Source: Pseudomarimonas salicorniae
GTDB lineage: Bacteria; Pseudomonadota; Gammaproteobacteria; Xanthomonadales; Xanthomonadaceae
Assembly: GCF_023156535.1 (NCBI RefSeq)
Contig: NZ_JALNMH010000003.1
Coordinates: forward strand, 248,001 to 312,000
Length of the DNA stretch: 64,000 nucleotides
Direction of reading: 5' to 3'
Below are positions 17,561-27,969 of the stretch, one piece after another (positions within the stretch are counted from its first letter, which is position 1; each line of letters opens with the position of its first letter). Made by a program: the position numbers and the translations under genes. The notes under the pieces were generated by a model that made no database searches, was not told the origin of the DNA, and worked only from the letters and a program-made list of their open reading frames with translations.

Positions 17561-18133
17561 GTGATCGTTCTCGGCACAGGGGGCGGCTACTCGCCGGTCG
17601 CTTTTGCGCCCGGCACGCGGCCTGCCGCGCCGGTCGAGGCCGCGGCGGAGACGCCCGGCACCGAAGCATCGACCCAGTCACCCGCCGCCACGCCTGCCCG
17701 ACGCGAGGATCCGCTGCAGGACCCGGCCGTCCAGCGCCAGCTCGCCCAGCTCGCCGCCCGCGACCGCGAGGTCCGCGCCCACGAGCAGGCCCACGTCGCT
17801 GCCGGGGGATCGATCGTCACCTCGGGCCCGACCTACGTCTACCAGATCGGTCCGGACAACCGCCGCTACGCGGTAGGTGGCGAGGTCGGCATCGACACCT
17901 CGCCGGTGCGCGGCGATCCCGAGGCCACCCTCGACAAGGCCCGCCAGATCCGCGCCGCGGCGCTGGCTCCGGCCCAACCCTCCGCACAGGACCTGCAGGT
18001 GGCGGCCCAGGCCTCACGCATGGAACAGAGCGCCCGCCTGGAGCTCGCCCGCCAGGAGCGCGACGCCGCCTATCAGGCGGTCAGCAGCGACGCCCGGTCC
18101 ACCCCGGGCGAGCAGCTTTCCGAGGTCGCCTGA
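17561..18133 (+). CDS. SprA-related putative metalloprotease
   Basis: A 190-residue protein of the SprA-related family. The core RDREVRAHEQAHVAAGG contains an HExxH zinc-protease motif at residues 74-78. It is followed by the invariant GPTYVYQIGPDNRRYAVGG and GEVGIDTSPVRGDPEATL, then an AALAPAQPSAQD region and a helical Gln/Ala/Arg tail. The role is unknown. There is no recognisable signal peptide from the GTG at 17561, and this start (IVLGTGGGYSPV) has a weak ribosome site, so it may differ. Confidence 0.75.
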   Translation: MIVLGTGGGYSPVAFAPGTRPAAPVEAAAETPGTEASTQSPAATPARREDPLQDPAVQRQLAQLAARDREVRAHEQAHVAAGGSIVTSGPTYVYQIGPDNRRYAVGGEVGIDTSPVRGDPEATLDKARQIRAAALAPAQPSAQDLQVAAQASRMEQSARLELARQERDAAYQAVSSDARSTPGEQLSEVA

Positions 18134-18236
18134 GCCGACCAGGGGCAGAGCCTCATTCCTCTCGCTTATCTGGTTTCCGCTTCGCAATCGCGCCGGGTGA
18201 TGGCACCCTGCACGGCCGACGGTTCCGGAACCCCGA

Positions 18237-19118
18237 ATGACCCGCTTCGCCTACTGGCAGATGGATGTGTTCGCCGCCCGCCGCGGAGGCGGCAACCCGC
18301 TGGGCGTCGTACTGGATGCCCGCGGCTGGAGCGACCGGGCGATGCAATCCTTCGCCCGCTGGACCAACCTCGTCGAGACCACCTTCGTGCTGCCCGCCGA
18401 GGATCCGGACGCCGACTACCGGGTGCGCATGTTCACGCCTGGCCGTGAGATTCCCTTTGCCGCCCACCCCAGCCTCGGCACGGCCCAGGCGCTGATCGAT
18501 GCCGGCCGGCTGCCGCAGGCCCAGGTGCTGCACCAGCAGTGCGGGATCGGCACCATTCCGATCCGCCACGCCGCAGTCGACGGCGAGGATTGGCTGTTCC
18601 TGCGATCGCCGCCGGGCCAGGTGGCGCCGGCCAGCGATGGCCAGCGGCGGCTGGCCGAGCACCTGCTGCAGGATCGCCTGCGCAGCCCCGGCCATCTGGC
18701 CTGCATGCAGGGTGGCCGGCGCTGGTGGATCGCCGAATTCGCCAGCGAGGCCGCGCTGCGCGAATGGCGGGCGCCGGTCGCCGCGATCGCCGAACTGGCC
18801 GAGGCCTCGGATACGCTCGGCCTGTGCGGCTTTGCCCGCACCGGATCGACGCCGCAGCTCGCCGTGCGCGCCTTCCCTGCAGGCGTCGGGATCGCCGAGG
18901 ACCCGGCCTCGGGCGCCGCCAACGGTCTGATTGCAAGCTGGCTCGCGCAGAGCGAGCCTGAAGGCGACCTGGCCGGTGGCTACCGGGTCAGCCAGGGTCG
19001 CGAGATCGGCCATGACGCCCTGATCGAGATCGGCTACGACGCCGACGGCACAATCTGGGTCGGCGGCCATAGTCATACCATCGTCCGCGGCGAGGCCGAA
19101 TGGGAGATCGACGGATGA
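18237..19118 (+). CDS. PhzF-family isomerase-like protein
   Basis: A 293-residue PhzF-fold protein (two diaminopimelate-epimerase-like halves). The N-terminus YWQMDVFAARRGGGNPLGVV, catalytic-type Glu47 in NLVETTFVLP, FAAHPSLGTAQAL, and C-terminal GIAEDPASGAANG are all characteristic. Apart from true phenazine-pathway PhzF, most members have no known substrate; no other phenazine genes are present. The stop overlaps the next start by four bases (ATGA), making an operon with the GFA protein and probably the amidotransferase. Confidence 0.85.
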   Translation: MTRFAYWQMDVFAARRGGGNPLGVVLDARGWSDRAMQSFARWTNLVETTFVLPAEDPDADYRVRMFTPGREIPFAAHPSLGTAQALIDAGRLPQAQVLHQQCGIGTIPIRHAAVDGEDWLFLRSPPGQVAPASDGQRRLAEHLLQDRLRSPGHLACMQGGRRWWIAEFASEAALREWRAPVAAIAELAEASDTLGLCGFARTGSTPQLAVRAFPAGVGIAEDPASGAANGLIASWLAQSEPEGDLAGGYRVSQGREIGHDALIEIGYDADGTIWVGGHSHTIVRGEAEWEIDG

Positions 19119-19519
19119 GCGAAGCGAGCGGGCGCTGCCAATGCGGTGCGGTGGGCGTGCGGCTCACCCTGCCCAGCAAGTGGGTGGCGCACTGCCACTG
19201 CACGATGTGCCGCCGGGCCCACGGCGCCGCCTTCGTCACCTGGCTCGGCATGGACAGCGACCGCGCGCGGATCGAGGACGGCAAGGGCCAGCTGCGCTGG
19301 TATGCCTCAAGCGCGGGAGCCGAGCGCGGCTTCTGCGGCCGCTGCGGCAGCCCGATGTTCTTCCGCTCGCAGCGCTGGCCCGCTGAACTGCACATCGCCC
19401 GCGCCGTGATCGACGGCAAGGTCGACCGCGCCCCGCAGGCCCATGTGTTCTGGAACACCCACGTTGACTGGGCGCGGCCCGACCCCGCCGATGGCCTGCC
19501 GCGCAAGGCGGAGGTGTAG
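19115..19519 (+). CDS. GFA-family zinc protein
   Basis: A 134-residue GFA/CENP-V-type protein (named after glutathione-dependent formaldehyde-activating enzyme). Zinc-binding cysteines are in place: CQCGAV near residue 8, CHCTMCRRAHG near residue 28 and FCGRCGSPMFF near residue 72. Most family members are of unknown substrate. The ATG overlaps the phzF-like stop (ATGA), and the amidotransferase gene starts 7 bases after its stop. Confidence 0.85.
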   Translation: MSEASGRCQCGAVGVRLTLPSKWVAHCHCTMCRRAHGAAFVTWLGMDSDRARIEDGKGQLRWYASSAGAERGFCGRCGSPMFFRSQRWPAELHIARAVIDGKVDRAPQAHVFWNTHVDWARPDPADGLPRKAEV

Positions 19520-19525
19520 AAGTCC

Positions 19526-20281
19526 TTGTCCCGCATCCTGGTCTTCCAGCATGTCGCCGCCGAGCCGCTCGGCACCCTTGATGCCCTGATCCGCCGGCGC
19601 GGGCACCGGATCCGCTTCGTCAACTTCGAGCGCGAGCCGGACGCCCGGCCGGTGGTCGACCGCTACCGCGGCCTGGTGGTGCTCGGCGGGCCGATGAACG
19701 TCGGCGACGTTCGTTATCGCCCGCACCTCCTCACCGAACTGCGTTGCATCGAGCGCATGCTCTCGCTCGGCCGCCCGGTACTCGGCATCTGCCTTGGCTC
19801 CCAGCTCCTCGCTCATGCGCTGGGCGCACCAGTGCGCCGGCATAGCGAGCAGGAGATCGGCTGGTACCGCTGGCTGCCGCGCGAAGCGGCAGCTTCGGAC
19901 GGCGTGCTCGGAGCTCTGCCTGAAGAGGCCCCCATCTTCCAGTGGCACGGCTGCACCTTCGATCTGCCCGAGGGCGCCGCCCACCTCGGCAGCACCGCCG
20001 GCTGCCCTAACCAGGCGTTTCGCTGGGGTGATTCGGCCTACGGCCTGCAGTTCCACCTCGAAATGGACCTGCCGCTGATCCGTCGCTGGCTCGGTACGCC
20101 GGCCTACCGCCAGGAGCTGCTGGACAGCGGCCTCGGCCGCACGCCAGAGCAGATCCTCGACGAATCCGCACGGCTGATCGACGGCATGCAGGCGCACGCC
20201 GAGACGGTCTTCGGCCGCTTCCTCGACCTGGTCGGCAGGCCCGAAAAACGCATCGTCCTGCCTTCCCGCGAGTGGGCCTGA
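19526..20281 (+). CDS. Class I glutamine amidotransferase-like protein
   Basis: A 251-residue stand-alone GATase1. The nucleophile Cys89 sits in LGICLGSQLLAHALGA, the oxyanion strand in VVLGGPMNVGD, and the His-Glu of the triad in YGLQFHLEMD. Such proteins often hydrolyse gamma-glutamyl compounds or resemble GMP synthase amidotransferase domains; the acceptor is unknown. The TTG at 19526 is the only start leaving the first strand (RILVFQH) intact, with GAGGTG upstream. It is the last gene of the PhzF-GFA set. Confidence 0.8.
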   Translation: MSRILVFQHVAAEPLGTLDALIRRRGHRIRFVNFEREPDARPVVDRYRGLVVLGGPMNVGDVRYRPHLLTELRCIERMLSLGRPVLGICLGSQLLAHALGAPVRRHSEQEIGWYRWLPREAAASDGVLGALPEEAPIFQWHGCTFDLPEGAAHLGSTAGCPNQAFRWGDSAYGLQFHLEMDLPLIRRWLGTPAYRQELLDSGLGRTPEQILDESARLIDGMQAHAETVFGRFLDLVGRPEKRIVLPSREWA

Positions 20282-20369
20282 GCTGCGCTCCGTTGACGAT
20301 TGGCCATTGGGAGTGGCCCCAACGGGCGGCAGGAACGGGCGCGAAGTTCGCATTCGCCCCGGTCCCGCT

Positions 20370-20434
20370 GTAGGAGCCAGCTTGCTGGCGATAGGCGCCC
20401 CGGATGGGACGATCGCCAGCAAGCTGGCTCCTAC
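20370..20434 (-). repeat. R1 palindrome, copy B (reverse orientation)
   Basis: A single R1 unit of 65 bases (GTAGGAGCCAGCTTGCTGG arm) in reverse orientation relative to copy A. Its flanks (GGGCGCGAAGTTCGCATTCGC on the left, TGCGGAAGGTCTGCTTCGCG on the right) recur inverted around copy C at 21159-21223, so B and C form a larger inverted pair around the VOC gene. The rest of 20282-20531 holds no gene. Confidence 0.85.
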
Positions 20435-20531
20435 ATTCGGGTTCTGCGGAAGGTCTGCTTCGCGCCCCCAATCTCCGTTCGCCACGCCTCCCTTTCATCC
20501 ACAGCCGCGAAAGGAAACGGACCGGGAGGCC

Positions 20532-20906
20532 TCAGGCGCCGGTCATGCAGAAGAAGTTGAGCTTGTTGCCGTCAAGGTCGCGGAAGTAGGCCGCGTAGAA
20601 GTTCGGCCCACGTGGGCCGGGCTTGCCCTCGTCGGTGGCGCCGAGTTCGATGGCCTTGGCGTAGAGCGCATCGACCTGCTCCGGCTTGCGCACGACGAGG
20701 GCGATCATGGTGCCGTTGCCATGGGTCGCGGCCTTGCCGTCGAATGGGGTGATCACGCCGAGCGAGGGCGTGCTCATCGATGCTCCCCAGGCGATGAAGC
20801 GCTCGCCTTCCATGATCCGCTTGGCGCCGATCTCGGCCAGCAGCCCGTCGTAGAAGCCCGCCGCACGGGCGATGTCATTGGTGCCCAGGGTGACGTAGCC
20901 GATCAT
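20532..20906 (-). CDS. VOC-family glyoxalase/dioxygenase-like protein
   Basis: A 124-residue protein with the paired beta-alpha-beta-beta-beta fold of the vicinal-oxygen-chelate superfamily. MIGYVTLGTNDIARAAGFYDGLL opens it; the second half runs HGNGTMIALVVRKPEQVDALY, and FYAAYFRDLDGNKLNFFC closes it with a candidate metal-ligand Glu replaced by Lys/Asn. The ATG at 20906 begins exactly at the conserved MIGYVT; an upstream frame extension of nine residues is possible. Metal binding and substrate are uncertain; many such proteins are of unknown function. Confidence 0.75.
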   Translation of the reverse strand: MIGYVTLGTNDIARAAGFYDGLLAEIGAKRIMEGERFIAWGASMSTPSLGVITPFDGKAATHGNGTMIALVVRKPEQVDALYAKAIELGATDEGKPGPRGPNFYAAYFRDLDGNKLNFFCMTGA

Positions 20907-21158
20907 CGCGCTGCTCCGCTCGAAGGAGCGCACAGGGTAAAACGCCCGGGCCTTAGACGGGAATCCTCAGGCGCGTCGGGCCAGAGGGTTGATCGCTCGT
21001 TGCGAAGCTGAAAGACCGGGTTTGCCGGCGGACCGAGGCACGACCTTCCACTCTACTGCCGAGTGCCGGCGAAACGCAGACCGGCTGCTGCCGACCCAGA
21101 ACGTGGGTTTGGTGATGTGTACTTTGGGCGCGAAGAAGACCTTCCACAACACCCGAAT

Positions 21159-21223
21159 GTAGGAGCCAGCTTGCTGGCGATCGTCCCATCCGGGGCGCCT
21201 ATCGCCAGCAAGCTGGCTCCTAC
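21159..21223 (+). repeat. R1 palindrome, copy C; surrounding gap 20907-21432
   Basis: A 65-base R1 unit in the same orientation as copy A, mirror image of copy B together with about 35 bases of flank on each side. The remainder of 20907-21432 shows no convincing gene or RNA; 21270-21432 has several GGCCGG-rich short inverted repeats of no clear meaning. Confidence 0.85.
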
Positions 21224-21432
21224 AGCGGGGCCGGGGCGAATGCGAACTTCGCGCCCGAACTTGACGTTACAAAACGCCCAGCCCTGGCCGATGCCGGCCG
21301 GTCACTCTGCTGCCGGCCGTGGCCGGGGCTGCCGGCCATGGTGGGCAACTGGGCCGGCGAATGCGGTCAGATGGCTACGGGTTTGCACTTCTGGCGCATC
21401 CGCGTCGCGGGCTGGCGCGCGGGAGCGGTGTC

Positions 21433-21705
21433 TTAGCGCTTGCGCTTGGCCAGTGCCGCGCCGACGTAGCTGCAGCTGCCCAGAGGCTCCAGGCCCTCGC
21501 GTTCCGCCCAGGCCAGACCCGCGTCGACGAGCCGGGCGGCGACGCCGCCGCCGCGCATCGTGGGCGGGACGAAGGTGCGGGTGAAGTCCACCCTGCCCTC
21601 GCCGAGGCGATATTCCAGGACGGCCTGGCCGCGGCTGTCGTCGATGATGAAGCGGGACTGCGCCGGCTCGTGACGCGGTTCGGGGTGTTCGGGATTCAGG
21701 ACCAC
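21433..21705 (-). CDS. Small GNAT N-acetyltransferase
   Basis: A 90-residue protein of the YjdJ-like N-acetyltransferase type. A strand-rich start (FIIDDSRGQAVLEYRLGEGRVDFTRTFVP) is followed by the acetyl-CoA-binding loop and helix TMRGGGVAARLVDAGLAWAEREGL, then GSCSYVGAALAKRKR. The GTG at 21705 is preceded by GAGGAGG at ideal spacing and overlaps the dapB stop by 10 bases, so it is co-expressed with dapB. Target unknown. Confidence 0.8.
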   Translation of the reverse strand: MVLNPEHPEPRHEPAQSRFIIDDSRGQAVLEYRLGEGRVDFTRTFVPPTMRGGGVAARLVDAGLAWAEREGLEPLGSCSYVGAALAKRKR

Positions 21706-22400
21706 AGGACCTCCTCGAAGCTGTACCAGGCCGCGGGGCGGCCGATCAGGCGCCGCGCGGCCAGCAGGGCGCCGCGGGCGAACAGCCTGCGGTGCTCGGC
21801 CTGGTGGCGCAGCTCGATGCGTTCATCCTCGCCCAGAAAGTGGATCGAGTGATCGCCGACCACTGATCCACCGCGGAGCACGGCCATGCCGATCGAGCCG
21901 GGCTCGCGGGGGCCCGGCGCGGCGACCCGCTCGCTCCACTCGGGCGATCGCTCACGCGCTTCGGCGATGCGCTCGCCGAGCGCCAGCGCGGTACCGGACG
22001 GCGCGTCGCGCTTGTGCCGGTGGTGGGCCTCGACGATCTCCACGTCCCAGTCCAGCAGCCGGGCCACTTCGCCGGCGGCGCGGGCGAGCGCGGCCACGCC
22101 GAGGCTGAAGTTCCGCGCGTGCAGCACCGGCACCTCACTCGCCAGCGTTCTCAGCGCATCGATCTGTTCGTCGCCAAGCCCGGTGGTACCGCAGACAAGC
22201 GGCAGCTTCTGCTGCCGGGCGATATCCAGGCTGCGGGCCAGCCCGTCGGGCACCGAGACGTCGATCAGCACGTCGGCCGCGGGAAGGCGCGCGCCGGCAT
22301 CACGGGAGACCGCACGCACTGACAACGCCGGATCGTCTCCGGCAAGCTCGGAGATGGCACGGCCGAGTCGGCCGCTTGCGCCCTGCAACAGGATGTTCAG
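21696..22400 (-). CDS. dapB: 4-hydroxy-tetrahydrodipicolinate reductase
   Basis: A 234-residue enzyme of the lysine/diaminopimelate pathway. The N-terminal nucleotide-binding QGASGRLGRAI is followed by VLIDVSVPDG, CGTTG, the dihydrodipicolinate-binding VEAHHRHKRDAPSGTAL (catalytic His-His...Lys) and GEDERIELRHQAEHRRLFARGAL. Without the first strand the fold is incomplete. Reading upstream, the only start that restores MNILLQGASG is a CTG at 22398-22400, 7 bases after GGAGGG; the TTG at 22386-22388 is the alternative. It lies downstream of dnaJ, 57 bases away, on the same strand. Confidence 0.88.
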   Translation of the reverse strand: MNILLQGASGRLGRAISELAGDDPALSVRAVSRDAGARLPAADVLIDVSVPDGLARSLDIARQQKLPLVCGTTGLGDEQIDALRTLASEVPVLHARNFSLGVAALARAAGEVARLLDWDVEIVEAHHRHKRDAPSGTALALGERIAEARERSPEWSERVAAPGPREPGSIGMAVLRGGSVVGDHSIHFLGEDERIELRHQAEHRRLFARGALLAARRLIGRPAAWYSFEEVLWS

Positions 22401-22457
22401 CCGACTACCCTCCGAATGTCAGGCGCCCAGCATGCCGCAAAGCGAGGCGCGCGGGGA

Positions 22458-23585
22458 TCAGGTGGTCATCCGCTCCCAGAAGGATTTCACACCATCCAGC
22501 CAGGAGCTGGCGCGCGGGGAGTGTTCCTGACCGGTGCCCTCGAAGCTGGCCTCGAACTCCTCGAGGATCTCGCGCTGGCGCTTGGTCAGCTTGACCGGTG
22601 TCTCGACCACCACCTTGCACATCAGATCGCCCGGCGCATGGCTGCGCACCGACTTCACGCCCTTGCCGCGGAGACGGAACATGCGCCCGGTCTGGGTTTC
22701 CGCCGGAATCCGCATCACCGCCTCGCCATCGAGGGTGGGCACGTGCAGTTCGGCGCCGAGCGCGGCCTGCGAGAAGCGGATCGGCACCTCGCAGTAGAGG
22801 TCATCACCGTCGCGCTGGAAGATGTCGTGCTCGCGCACGCTGATCTCGACGTAGAGGTCTCCCGGCGGCGCGCCAGCGGGCCCGGCTGCGCCCTCGCCAC
22901 CGAGCCGGATGCGATCGCCGTTGTCGACGCCGGCCGGCACCTTGACGGCCAGGGTCTTCTCCGACTCCATCCGCCCCTGGCCCCGGCAGGTCTTGCACGG
23001 CTTGCTGACCACCTTGCCGGTGCCCGAGCAATGCGGACAGGCCTGCTGCACCGAGAAGATGCCCTGCTGCATGCGCACCCGGCCCTGGCCGCGGCAGGTG
23101 CCGCAGGTCTCGACCTTGCCGTCCTCGGAGCCCGAGCCGTCGCAGGTCTGGCAGCCGACCAGGGTCGGGATGACGATCTGCCGCTCGACGCCGAACACGG
23201 CTTCCTCGAGGTCCAGCTCCATGACGTAGCGCAGGTCAGCCCCGCGTCGCGGCTGCGACCGGCCACGGCCACCGCCGAAGATGTCGCCGAAGATGTCGCC
23301 AAAGATGTCGCCCACATCCGCGAAGCCGGGCCCCGCACCGCCGCGGCCGCCCATGCCGCCCTCGAAGGCGGCGTGGCCATGCTGGTCGTAGAGCCTGCGC
23401 TTGGCCGGGTCGGAGAGCGTTTCGTAGGCCTGCTTGGCCTCCTTGAACGCCTCCTCGGCCGCCTTGTCACCCGGATTGCGATCCGGGTGGTGCTTCATCG
23501 CAAGGCGCCGGTAGGCCTTCTTCAGCTCTTCCTCGGTGGCGCTCTTCTGCACACCGAGGATTTCGTAGTAGTCGCGTTTGCTCAT
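22458..23585 (-). CDS. dnaJ: Chaperone DnaJ
   Basis: A 375-residue type I Hsp40, the co-chaperone that stimulates DnaK. The J domain (1-70) has HPD in [11 protein letters not shown]. The Gly/Phe region includes a tandem [15 protein letters not shown]. Four zinc motifs CxxCxGxG ([32 protein letters not shown]) lie near 145-210, and the C-terminal substrate domain follows. The start is the ATG at 23583-23585, directly before the heptamer hairpin that separates it from dnaK. Probably transcribed with grpE-dnaK. Confidence 0.97.
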   Translation of the reverse strand: MSKRDYYEILGVQKSATEEELKKAYRRLAMKHHPDRNPGDKAAEEAFKEAKQAYETLSDPAKRRLYDQHGHAAFEGGMGGRGGAGPGFADVGDIFGDIFGDIFGGGRGRSQPRRGADLRYVMELDLEEAVFGVERQIVIPTLVGCQTCDGSGSEDGKVETCGTCRGQGRVRMQQGIFSVQQACPHCSGTGKVVSKPCKTCRGQGRMESEKTLAVKVPAGVDNGDRIRLGGEGAAGPAGAPPGDLYVEISVREHDIFQRDGDDLYCEVPIRFSQAALGAELHVPTLDGEAVMRIPAETQTGRMFRLRGKGVKSVRSHAPGDLMCKVVVETPVKLTKRQREILEEFEASFEGTGQEHSPRASSWLDGVKSFWERMTT

Positions 23586-23592
23586 GGAAGCC

Positions 23593-23723
23593 GTGATTCG
23601 TGATGGGTGATTCGTGATTCGCCAAAGCGGCCGCGCGTTGGCCTGAAACGCATCGCGATCCGCGACTGGTGACTCGTGAGCGCCGTTGGCTCTACGAATC
23701 ACCAATCACGAATCACGAATCAC
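23593..23723 (-). repeat. Heptamer-tandem hairpin between dnaK and dnaJ
   Basis: The left arm 23593-23621 is built of GTGATTC heptamers (one altered to GTGATGG). The right arm 23695-23723 is the inverted version (GAATCAC, CAATCAC, GAATCAC, GAATCAC). The arms pair nearly perfectly around a 73-base loop. Same architecture as 44563-44696. Confidence 0.8.
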
Positions 23724-23727
23724 GTCA

Positions 23728-25656
<1,929 letters not shown>

Positions 25657-25712
25657 GTGATGTCTCCCAAGATTTTCAATGCTGCGGCCGGGGCGACCGC
25701 CTGTTGGTTGGC

Positions 25713-25742
25713 TAGGTGGAGGTGAGGACGGCGTGATTCAAG
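25713..25742 (-). promoter_or_regulatory. Possible sigma-32 promoter of dnaK
   Basis: On the minus strand, CTTGAA (25742-25737) is followed after 15 bases by CTCCACCTA (25721-25713). The -35 is a perfect match to the heat-shock consensus; the -10 matches CCCCATnTA only partly. It lies about 57-86 bases upstream of the dnaK ATG. Confidence 0.5.
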
Positions 25743-25757
25743 GGGGCGCTCGCGCCC

Positions 25758-25860
25758 CAGGGCTCAGAGGCCAGGGCTCAGGGCTCAGGAGGAGCGAACA
25801 GCCCGCCAGTTCGCGGCGCCCTGCTCTTCCTGAGCCCTAGGCCCTGAGCCCTAGGCCCTG
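25758..25860 (-). repeat. Heptamer-tandem hairpin between grpE and dnaK
   Basis: The left arm 25758-25789 carries AGGGCTC heptamers. The right arm 25829-25860 carries GAGCCCT/AGGCCCT heptamers in inverted order and ends on the base before the grpE stop. Arms of about 32 bases enclose a 39-base loop. The period is 7 as in the GTGATTC hairpins, but the heptamer is different. Confidence 0.8.
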
Positions 25861-26391
25861 CTACTTGGCCACCACCACCAGGGCCGGGCGCAGGAGGCGG
25901 CCGTTGAGGAGGTAGCCCTTCTGCATCGCGCTGACCACGGTGTCGGCGGGGTGGTCGCTGGACTCCGCGACGCTTACTGCCTGGTGGTGGTCGGGGTTGA
26001 ACGGGGCGCCGGCGCCGGGCACCGGGACCAGGCCGTGATCCTCGGCGACCTTCTGCAGCTGCCGCAGGGTCAGCTCGACGCCTTCGCGCAGGCGTTCGAA
26101 GTCGGTGCCGCCGGCTTCCAGGCCGCGCTCCAGATTGTCCATGACCGGCAGCAGCTCACTGAGCAGGCGCTCGTTTGCGAAGCGGCGGGCCTGGTCGAGC
26201 TCGCGGGCCATGCGCTTGCGCTGGTTGTCGAGGTCGGCGCGCTCGCGCAGCTGCTCGTCGCGGACCGCCAGCAGGGCGGCCTCCAGCTCGGCGATGCGGG
26301 CTTCGGCGTCGGACGCGCGGTCCTCGGCCTCCAGGGCCTCGTCGGACACGTGCTGGCCCTGTTCGGCCGGATTGGATTCGGTCGCTTGCAT
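25861..26391 (-). CDS. grpE: Nucleotide exchange factor GrpE
   Basis: A 176-residue DnaK nucleotide-exchange factor. An acidic N-terminal tail leads to a long helix (RASDAEARIAELEAALLAVRDEQLRERADLDNQRKRMARE), then FANERLLSELLPVMDNLERGL and the C-terminal beta domain FNPDHHQAVSVAESSDHPADTVVSAMQKGYLLNGRLLRPALVVVAK, the GrpE signature. The ATG at 26391 has GGAG at correct spacing; the GTG six bases upstream is less likely. It has its own heat-shock promoter. Confidence 0.95.
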   Translation of the reverse strand: MQATESNPAEQGQHVSDEALEAEDRASDAEARIAELEAALLAVRDEQLRERADLDNQRKRMARELDQARRFANERLLSELLPVMDNLERGLEAGGTDFERLREGVELTLRQLQKVAEDHGLVPVPGAGAPFNPDHHQAVSVAESSDHPADTVVSAMQKGYLLNGRLLRPALVVVAK

Positions 26392-26449
26392 GCTCACTCC
26401 GTCTGCGTTGGATCCAGCCGGCGCTCCCCGCCGGCCAACATGTTCCCGG

Positions 26450-26477
26450 AAATGGGGGCGGGCCCAGGCAATTCAAG
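26450..26477 (-). promoter_or_regulatory. Sigma-32 heat-shock promoter of grpE
   Basis: On the minus strand CTTGAA (26477-26472), a 14-base spacer, then CCCCATTT (26457-26450): an essentially perfect match to the sigma-32 consensus, about 60-85 bases upstream of the grpE ATG. It should drive grpE-dnaK-dnaJ. Confidence 0.85.
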
Positions 26478-26555
26478 CGCCCGCGGCAGGGCCGTATGCG
26501 GCGGCAACGGAAAGGCCGGTCAGGACGCGAAGCAGACCTTCCGCAGATCCCAAAT

Positions 26556-26875
26556 GTAGCCAGCTTGCTGGCGATAGGCGCCCCGGACGGGACGATCGCC
26601 AGCAAGCTGGCTCCTACACGCAACGGTGCTGCAAGGTCCGGTTTGCGCCGCAAAGCAGGCCTTGCCGCAGCCAAATTGTGGGAGCGCCCTTGGGCGCGAC
26701 CGCAGCGCTACGGATTCATCACAGACCGCGGCCAGAGCGGAACTCCGCGGTCGCGCCCATGTGCGCTCCTACAGTCGGGCTTCGTTGGGGGTCGGCGAAG
26801 GCCCATAGGGTGTGCCTTGGCGCACCGATACGGACGTTCGGACGGTACGCGCGGCGCGGCCAGCCGCCCCCTATG
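26556..26875 (+). repeat. Composite palindrome cassette, copy D (R1-R2-R3)
   Basis: R1 (26556-26617, three bases shorter in the left arm), R2 (26678-26772, right arm changed to ATGTGCGCTCCTAC) and R3 (26804-26875) lie in the same order and spacing as copy A, between hrcA and grpE. It fills most of the 513-base gap; the rest holds the grpE promoter. Confidence 0.85.
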
Positions 26876-26904
26876 AACGTCTTCTTTGCGCCCGAACCCG
26901 CCCC

Positions 26905-27969
26905 TCAGCGCTGCGCGAGCGCCTCGCCGACGGCCTGGGCGGCGGCCTGCACGACCGGGATGACCCGCTCATAGGCCATCCGGGTCGGGCCGATGACGCC
27001 CAGGACGCCGAGGACCTTGCCCTCGGCGCCATAGGGCGCGGTGACCACGGTGCACTGGTCGAGCGGGGCGACCCCGGACTCCTCGCCGATGAACAGCCGC
27101 ACGCCCTTGGCGTGGATGCAGCCTTCCAGCAGCTGGACCAGCTCGCGCTTGCGGGAGAAGGCCTCGAACAGCTCACGCAGGCGCTCGAGGTCGGAGAGGT
27201 CCTGAACGCCCATCAGCCGGGTCTGGCCTGCGACCAGCACATCCTCGGGGTCGGACTCACCGAACGCGGCCTCGGACAGGTCGATGGCGGTGGCCAGGGC
27301 GCGCTCCATGGCCGAACGCGTCTCGCGCAGCTCGCGGACCAGGTCGCGGCGGATCTCGGAGAGATGCCGGCCGCTGTAGTGCGCGTTCAGGTAGTTCGAG
27401 GCCTGCTCCAGCTCCGACGGCGAGAACGGCCGCGAGGTCTGGATGATCCGGTTCTGCACCTCGTTGTCGGTGAACACCAGGATCACCAGCACCCGGTTGC
27501 CGTCGAGGGCAACGAAGTCGATGTGCCGGAAGGCGAACTGCTCGCGCTTGGGCACCGTGACGAGGCCCACGAAGTGGGTCATCGCCGAGAGCAGCTCGGA
27601 GGCGCCGCTGAGCACCTGCTGGGTGCCCTGCCCGGCCGGCAGCCGCGCGCGCAGCTGCTGCACCTCTCGCACGTCCGGCGCGCCGACCTGCAGCAGGGAG
27701 TCCACGAACACCCGGTATCCCTGGGCTGTGGGCACGCGGCCGGCCGATGTGTGCGGCGTCGAGACCAGGCCGATGTCCTCGAGGTCGGCCATGACGTTGC
27801 GGATGGTAGCCGGGCTGACATCGAGCCCGCTGTGCTTGGACAGCGTGCGGGAGCCGACCGGCACCCCATCGCGGATGTACTGGGCGATCAGGGCGCGCAA
27901 AAGGGCCCGGGCTCGACTGTCCAGCAGATTGGGGCTCACGCGTTCGACCAGGCTTGGGGACCTGCCCAT
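26905..27969 (-). CDS. hrcA: Heat-inducible transcription repressor HrcA
   Basis: A 354-residue HrcA-type repressor. The winged-helix domain has RALLRALIAQYIRDGVPVGSR and LDVSPATIRNVMADLEDIGL, then HTSAGRVPTAQGYRVFVDSL. A GAF-like core follows and the C-terminal IGPTRMAYERVIPVVQAAAQAVGEAL is typical. HrcA normally binds CIRCE inverted repeats, and none is visible here. The ATG at 27969 overlaps a sequence (CTTGCGC, 14 bases, CCTTATCTA) resembling a sigma-32 promoter. If that is used, the true start is the GTG at 27939, which gives a more usual N-terminus (MSPNLLDSRARALL). Confidence 0.93.
   Translation of the reverse strand: MGRSPSLVERVSPNLLDSRARALLRALIAQYIRDGVPVGSRTLSKHSGLDVSPATIRNVMADLEDIGLVSTPHTSAGRVPTAQGYRVFVDSLLQVGAPDVREVQQLRARLPAGQGTQQVLSGASELLSAMTHFVGLVTVPKREQFAFRHIDFVALDGNRVLVILVFTDNEVQNRIIQTSRPFSPSELEQASNYLNAHYSGRHLSEIRRDLVRELRETRSAMERALATAIDLSEAAFGESDPEDVLVAGQTRLMGVQDLSDLERLRELFEAFSRKRELVQLLEGCIHAKGVRLFIGEESGVAPLDQCTVVTAPYGAEGKVLGVLGVIGPTRMAYERVIPVVQAAAQAVGEALAQR

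Noticed and set aside
18237-19118. Phenazine biosynthesis locus
   Set aside because: Only a PhzF-fold protein is present; no phzA-E or G genes are nearby, and most PhzF homologues do not make phenazines.
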